Shown here: positions 28,468-31,790 of the stretch, piece after piece | How positions within the stretch are numbered: position 1 is the first letter of the stretch | Layout: every line of letters begins with the position of its first letter | Translations under genes and position numbers: made by a program | Virus record (IMG/VR): IMGVR_UViG_3300047548_001664 | Coordinates: 1-31,790 of that record | Strand: one strand, 5' to 3' | DNA from: a virus | Length of the DNA stretch: 31,790 nucleotides | The notes under the pieces: model-generated | The model's database searches: none | What the model saw: the letters and a program-made list of their open reading frames with translations, nothing else | Told to the model about the DNA's origin: nothing

Positions 28468-28728
28468 ATGAAGTCAGACAGTATTGATACTATTGTAGAA
28501 GTCATCTATGGAAATATGACACCTAATGAAGCAATTGATTTAGAAATGTCTCTAATGAGCTTAGGGGATACTGAGAGAGTGAAGGCAATTGTTGAACATG
28601 TTCACCAGACTTGTGAACAACTTTTAAAGAGAATGAATTCTAGTTATGAGTTAAATTTAAAGATTGCTGCCACAATACCTAATACAACACTGGCCCAAAC
28701 AATGAGCTTTCCTGCACCTTGCATGTGA
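28468..28728 (+). CDS. Small hypothetical protein
   Basis: 86 residues from ATG 28468, with GAGGAGAG upstream. It is acidic and helical (VEVIYGNMTPNEAIDLEMSL, VKAIVEHVHQTCEQLLKRMN), of a size and composition common among phage early proteins. The last 28 codons overlap, tail to tail, with the holin-like gene on the other strand. No family recognised. Confidence 0.55.
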   Translation: MKSDSIDTIVEVIYGNMTPNEAIDLEMSLMSLGDTERVKAIVEHVHQTCEQLLKRMNSSYELNLKIAATIPNTTLAQTMSFPAPCM

Positions 28729-28922
28729 CGAACATGATCTTCAACTGGCCTCATGGCATCAGACTGAGCATTGATCAGCTTCTCAAGAGCATCACTTCTT
28801 TTCATGTGCTCCTCAAGAGAGGTTGTGTTTCTAACTAGAGTTTTATCCATGTCGTTTAGTCGATCATCGATCTTGTCTAGTTTGTCGAGAATTCTTTCTT
28901 CCATATTCTTATCCATGTCCAT
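28644..28922 (-). CDS. Holin-like / XhlA-like membrane protein
   Basis: 92 residues. The first 55 form a charged coiled coil (ILDKLDKIDDRLNDMDKTLV, NTTSLEEHMKRSDALEKLI), followed by VEDHVRHMQGAGKLIVWASV and a single membrane segment to residue 88 (LIVWASVVLGIVAAIF). The 'LxxNTxSLxEHMKRT...VEDHVxxMxGAGK' pattern is widespread in siphophages near lysis and fibre genes and is often annotated as holin or haemolysin XhlA. ATG 28922 has AGGA upstream. It is separated from the fibre genes by a terminator, so it may be expressed at its own level. Confidence 0.7.
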   Translation of the reverse strand: MDMDKNMEERILDKLDKIDDRLNDMDKTLVRNTTSLEEHMKRSDALEKLINAQSDAMRPVEDHVRHMQGAGKLIVWASVVLGIVAAIFKFNS

Positions 28923-28937
28923 TATTTCCTAATAAGG

Positions 28938-28966
28938 GAGCAAGGCTTTCACCTTGCTCTTTATTT
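28938..28966 (+). terminator. Hairpin terminator, plus-strand direction
   Basis: GAGCAAGG (28938-28945) pairs with CCTTGCTC (28952-28959), followed by TTTATTT. It would end transcripts of the 28468 gene after they cross the holin-like gene, at that gene's own upstream edge. Confidence 0.65.
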
Positions 28967-29000
28967 AAAACATCTAAGAGGGAGACACTCTACTAGATGT
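28964..29000 (-). terminator. Terminator of the leftward fibre unit
   Basis: On the minus strand ACATCTA (from 29000) pairs with TAGATGT (to 28970), with an inner AGAG/CTCT pairing, and is followed by a T/A-rich stretch. It closes the unit ending at 29011. Confidence 0.6.
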
Positions 29001-29010
29001 TAAAATTCTT

Positions 29011-29268
29011 TTAATTCCAGTCCACTGATGTGAATACTTCCCAGTCTTGAGCTAGGATTGGATTCTTATCATCTTGTTTGATTGTTTTCTTTTTAAGGAG
29101 AGTTTTATAAGGTTCAGTGACATCTCTAAGTCTCTGTCTATGTTCTCTAAGAGCAGATGTATCTTTGCCCATGTCTTCTAATAGTTTTATGTTGTAATCG
29201 AGCTCTTCAAGTTTTGCTACTCGTACACTTCTTATAATTTCTAATCTTATTTCAATTGTAGTTCTCAT
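29011..29268 (-). CDS. Tail fibre assembly chaperone-like protein
   Basis: 85 residues from ATG 29268, with AAGGAA upstream. It follows the glycine-rich fibre gene by 14 nt. It is helical at the N-terminus, and residues about 23-55 (EELDYNIKLLEDMGKDTSAL, then REHRQRLRDVTEPYKTLL) resemble the 'YRqaLRDip' helix found in fibre assembly proteins. The C-terminus (EVFTSVDWN) is short. The call is tentative and rests on this short pattern and on position. Confidence 0.5.
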   Translation of the reverse strand: MRTTIEIRLEIIRSVRVAKLEELDYNIKLLEDMGKDTSALREHRQRLRDVTEPYKTLLKKKTIKQDDKNPILAQDWEVFTSVDWN

Positions 29269-29282
29269 ATTCCTTCCCTTGA

Positions 29283-30140
29283 TTAAATTGGAGCTGATCC
29301 AGGACTTCCACCGTTAGAAGTAACGAATAGAAAAGTTAATCTTCCATATCCACCAGCTCCACCAGCAGCTCCATTCCAAGAAATACCACCGGCCGAAGCT
29401 GTTCCGTTTGTGCCGTTAGTGTAACCACCTCCGCCACCTCCACCACCAGAAGAAGCATCGTAAGGAGAGTTTCCTGTTCCTCCGTTTCCTCCGTTAGAGT
29501 GAACACTCGCTCCACCGCCAGCTGCTCCGTTAGCTCCTGATCCAATAGAACCTCCAGTTGCTCCAGGTTCAGCAAGAATTGCAGATACAGAACCGCCAGA
29601 TTGAGGTGCAACAGGAATGTTTCCTTGTCCACCGTTACCTCCGCTAGCTCCATTTCTTGAACCAGTTAAAGAAACTTTTGCAGGTTGATTATTATTTATT
29701 CCTCCACCTGCTCCTCCAGCTTTCGCCGTAGAATCACTTCCGCCAGCTCCACCAGAACCACCGTTAGCGGCAATAATAATTCCACTACCGTCAGTAATAG
29801 AAGTATTGCCACCACCAGAACCTGCATTTGCTAATGGACCGTGAATTCCAGAACTATCAGCTCCGCCGTTTCCACCTGCACCAACAATCATTGTATAAAC
29901 TGTGCCAGGAACTACTGTTACGTTTGCTTTGAAGTAAGCTCCACCGCCTCCACCAGAACCTCCAGAAGTTCTATATGACCCAGAACCGCCGCCGCCACCA
30001 GCACCCCACATTTGAATTGTGATTTGATATGAAGCTCCAGTATTAAGAGCATTAGGTGCAGTCCAGGAATAAGTCCCAGGTGTCGTAATTGTATAGTTAA
30101 CTTCTTGAGCAGCTTTCTGTGGAAGATATAAGTTCGACAT
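29283..30140 (-). CDS. Glycine-rich tail fibre / adhesin tip protein
   Basis: 285 residues from ATG 30140 (MSNLYLPQKAAQEVNYT), with GGAG upstream and a one-base overlap with the preceding stop (TAATG). After a short beta start (TTPGTYSWTAPNALNTGASY, then QITIQMWGAGGGGG) nearly the whole protein consists of Gly-rich runs separated by short strands such as VVPGTVYTMIVGAGGNGG and IIIAANGGSGG. It ends with GGYGRLTFLF. Glycine-rich adhesins of this sort, for example in T4-like phages, form polyglycine II bundles with variable loops that touch the receptor. Its runs of GGN codons make local base composition differ from neighbours. Confidence 0.8.
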   Translation of the reverse strand: MSNLYLPQKAAQEVNYTITTPGTYSWTAPNALNTGASYQITIQMWGAGGGGGSGSYRTSGGSGGGGGAYFKANVTVVPGTVYTMIVGAGGNGGADSSGIHGPLANAGSGGGNTSITDGSGIIIAANGGSGGAGGSDSTAKAGGAGGGINNNQPAKVSLTGSRNGASGGNGGQGNIPVAPQSGGSVSAILAEPGATGGSIGSGANGAAGGGASVHSNGGNGGTGNSPYDASSGGGGGGGGYTNGTNGTASAGGISWNGAAGGAGGYGRLTFLFVTSNGGSPGSAPI

Positions 30141-30676
30141 TATGATAAGTCTCCGTAGCAAAGAATTTGAAATGAACCTTGTGAGTCTTTCTTAGAAGTC
30201 ACACTTACTCTCAATAGTTCATCTTGAAGTAGGATTTCTCCACCTGTATTGAATGAAACAAGATTAGATTCTTCTCCTGCCAAATAATGACCATCGCCAA
30301 TAGTAGGCTGAGACACTAAAACACTGGCCCAAGTAGCTCCACCGTTTGTACTTTTTTGTAAGTCGATAGAGAGTGAACCTGCTGAAGAGGAAGTCGTAGG
30401 AGTTGAAGAAGAGTTAAGAATAGCAATTTTAACTTCTGTAATAATTAAATCTTGAGGAGCTCTGTAAGTGCTAATGCCTGTTAATTCAGCAGCAGTATAG
30501 TTAGAGATGAATCCCATTACTTCAAAGTTAAAGATAGTAACCTTGTTAACCCCTTGCTCAACAGCATTAAGCCTTGTCTCGTGGTCATCTAGGTTATCCT
30601 TTACGCGAATGAAGAGGCGTTTCTTGATCGCTTCTCCAACGGTTAACCAGCTATCGGGAATAGTTATGAAAGCCAT
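30140..30676 (-). CDS. Tail fibre or tip-associated protein
   Basis: 178 residues from ATG 30676, with AGGAG upstream. The N-terminal 45 residues (FITIPDSWLTVGEAIKKRLF, LDDHETRLNAVEQGVNK) form a short attachment helix of the sort found at the base of fibres. The remainder is a beta-sandwich (VKIAILNSSSTPTTSSSAGS; LSIDLQKSTNGGATWASV; LLRVSVTSKKDSQGSFQILC). It sits between the tip protein and the glycine-rich fibre gene. A TTAATAAG element lies 22 nt upstream. I infer that it connects the fibre or decorates the tip. Confidence 0.65.
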   Translation of the reverse strand: MAFITIPDSWLTVGEAIKKRLFIRVKDNLDDHETRLNAVEQGVNKVTIFNFEVMGFISNYTAAELTGISTYRAPQDLIITEVKIAILNSSSTPTTSSSAGSLSIDLQKSTNGGATWASVLVSQPTIGDGHYLAGEESNLVSFNTGGEILLQDELLRVSVTSKKDSQGSFQILCYGDLS

Positions 30677-30694
30677 TTATTTAATCTCCTGAAT

Positions 30695-31790
30695 TTAACT
30701 TATTAAATTAGTGCCAGCAGTGTTCTCGTCGTCGTCCACAATCCCGTTGTCTTCTGAGATGTAGGATTGATTGACTCTTTCTGCTATTGTTGAAGTAGAG
30801 TAGGAAGGAGAGTCATCTTCACTGATTCTTGCCCCTCTACTGAATAAAGAACCTAAATCTAGGACCTCAAGATCAACATTCTCTCCGTTATTACTAATCG
30901 CCGAGATTACTCCCAGTCTAAGAGTGTTATCAGTTGAACCATAGGCATTATAAAGATCAGCTAAATTAAGAATGACTCTTTCACCTATCTGGAACTTGCT
31001 TAAAATGACACTTCCCTTGATTTTTATAAGAGAAGTAGAGAGATCGTTAATGAATTGATCTCTTTCTGTAATCTCAATGGCATCAGATTCATTGTAGAAA
31101 TAAATCTCATTCTCAGAAGTGTTTGTACTTTGAGTGTAGTTCTGTGCAAAAGGAGATGTGAAAGTGTGTTGCTTGTTGTTTTCATCTTCAAGCTTAGGAT
31201 CATAATCAATATGTCTATAGTTACTAACAACACTGGCCGATAGATCGAAAGCATCATCATTAACAGTATAAGACAGGATGTCTGAGTCAGTTATATGGCG
31301 AATTTCTTCACCCACATGAGCATCAAGAATGTCATACCCTAAATCTAAAGCATTCGTTATGTGCAAACTTCCTAAAGTACTTTGGTTCAGAATGTTAATT
31401 ACATCTTTAGCTGCTGGGAGAGTTGTGCTTCTAAAGTCTAGTGGGAGAGTAAGAGAGAGAAGGTAAGGAGACCTTTCTTTAGATGCTTCAAAAGATGCAA
31501 CATCAATTCTATCTTCAAGGCCAACTTGCTTTAGGATGTCAGCTACAGCTTCAGGTGCAGTTTCTATGAACTCACCAGTTACTTCGCCGTTCTTTGTCTT
31601 TCCATAGCAGTTAATATAGACAGGAGTATCGTCTTGAATGTACTCCACGTTCTTGTAGTGCATATTTTCTAGTTGAGAAGTTCCTGTATATGGAGTTCTA
31701 AGAACAATACATTTCTCTTCAACTGATAAAACTTCTAAATAGCGACTACTATCCTGATCTATCGACTTAATAAAATCTCTTGTATTAAGA
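30695..31790 (-). CDS. Tail tip / baseplate hub-like protein, C-terminal part (continued from base 1)
   Basis: The frame is open from 31790 (reading ...LNTRDFIKSIDQDSSRYLEV) to the stop at 30695, without a start at its upper end, so the first Met in the window (31663) is internal. It joins in frame to the 1-1889 segment. This half contains VADILKQVGLEDRIDVASFE, SPYLLSLTLPLDFRSTTLPA and ERVILNLADLYNAYG, an alpha/beta region of the kind seen in tip and hub proteins. It ends in an acidic Ser/Asp-rich tail (ISEDDSPSYSTSTIAERVNQ). Treat the two entries as one gene. Confidence 0.75.
   Translation of the reverse strand, partial: LNTRDFIKSIDQDSSRYLEVLSVEEKCIVLRTPYTGTSQLENMHYKNVEYIQDDTPVYINCYGKTKNGEVTGEFIETAPEAVADILKQVGLEDRIDVASFEASKERSPYLLSLTLPLDFRSTTLPAAKDVINILNQSTLGSLHITNALDLGYDILDAHVGEEIRHITDSDILSYTVNDDAFDLSASVVSNYRHIDYDPKLEDENNKQHTFTSPFAQNYTQSTNTSENEIYFYNESDAIEITERDQFINDLSTSLIKIKGSVILSKFQIGERVILNLADLYNAYGSTDNTLRLGVISAISNNGENVDLEVLDLGSLFSRGARISEDDSPSYSTSTIAERVNQSYISEDNGIVDDDENTAGTNLIS
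30699..30706 (-). promoter_or_regulatory. TTAATAAG late-promoter-like element upstream of the fibre unit
   Basis: Exact match on the minus strand in the last codons of the tip gene, 22 nt before ATG 30676. It would give the fibre genes a separate late transcript. Confidence 0.45.

Overview
The window looks like one complete genome of a small temperate tailed phage (or its circular or circularly permuted DNA). The main reason is that a minus-strand reading frame open from 1889 down to base 1 continues in the same frame from base 31790 down to 30695, giving one tail-tip protein of about 994 residues. The last nine bases of the window also repeat the first nine. The DNA is A+T-rich, ribosome sites are AAGGAG-like, and a cargo gene encodes an exported beta-barrel-like protein ending in Phe, so the host is most likely a low-GC Gram-negative bacterium. 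I cannot name it. No replicative helicase or polymerase is recognisable, so replication probably relies on host enzymes plus one initiator-like protein.

Layout. At about 10.04-10.13 kb two late units diverge. Leftward (minus strand) run endonuclease VII, both terminase subunits, an HNH endonuclease, tail assembly chaperones with a -1 frameshift, tape measure, minor tail proteins and the tip protein across the window ends, then fibre genes, a fibre chaperone-like gene and a holin-like gene down to 28.6 kb. Rightward (plus strand) run portal, two tail-completion-like proteins, scaffold, major capsid, connector, tail terminator and tail tube (10.1-16.7 kb). Next come small minus genes (16.7-17.7 kb) and a plus cluster of endolysin, metallophosphoesterase and an unusual sigma factor (17.7-20.0 kb). 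A minus cluster of regulator-like and zinc-ribbon genes follows (20.0-22.9 kb). The lysogeny and cargo block holds tRNA-Arg, integrase, a BrnT-like toxin, an unknown gene and the exported protein (23.0-26.0 kb). The last block has two control or origin-like non-coding regions, two small genes and a winged-helix replication-type gene (26.0-28.7 kb).

How it may work together. The octamer TTAATAAG lies 7-60 nt upstream of nine late gene starts, in the correct orientation each time, and has no obvious -35 partner. The phage sigma factor keeps regions 2-3 but has a Cys4 zinc ribbon where region 4 should be. This suggests a late transcription system analogous to T4 gp55, which also uses -10-only late promoters. 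A different element, ACTTYAACC repeated at 11 bp and followed by AATC, marks the early and lysogeny control regions. A candidate origin at 27.02-27.15 kb has four 15-bp palindromes spaced by whole helical turns beside an A/T-rich tract, just upstream of the initiator-like gene. All functional links between these parts are inference from sequence.
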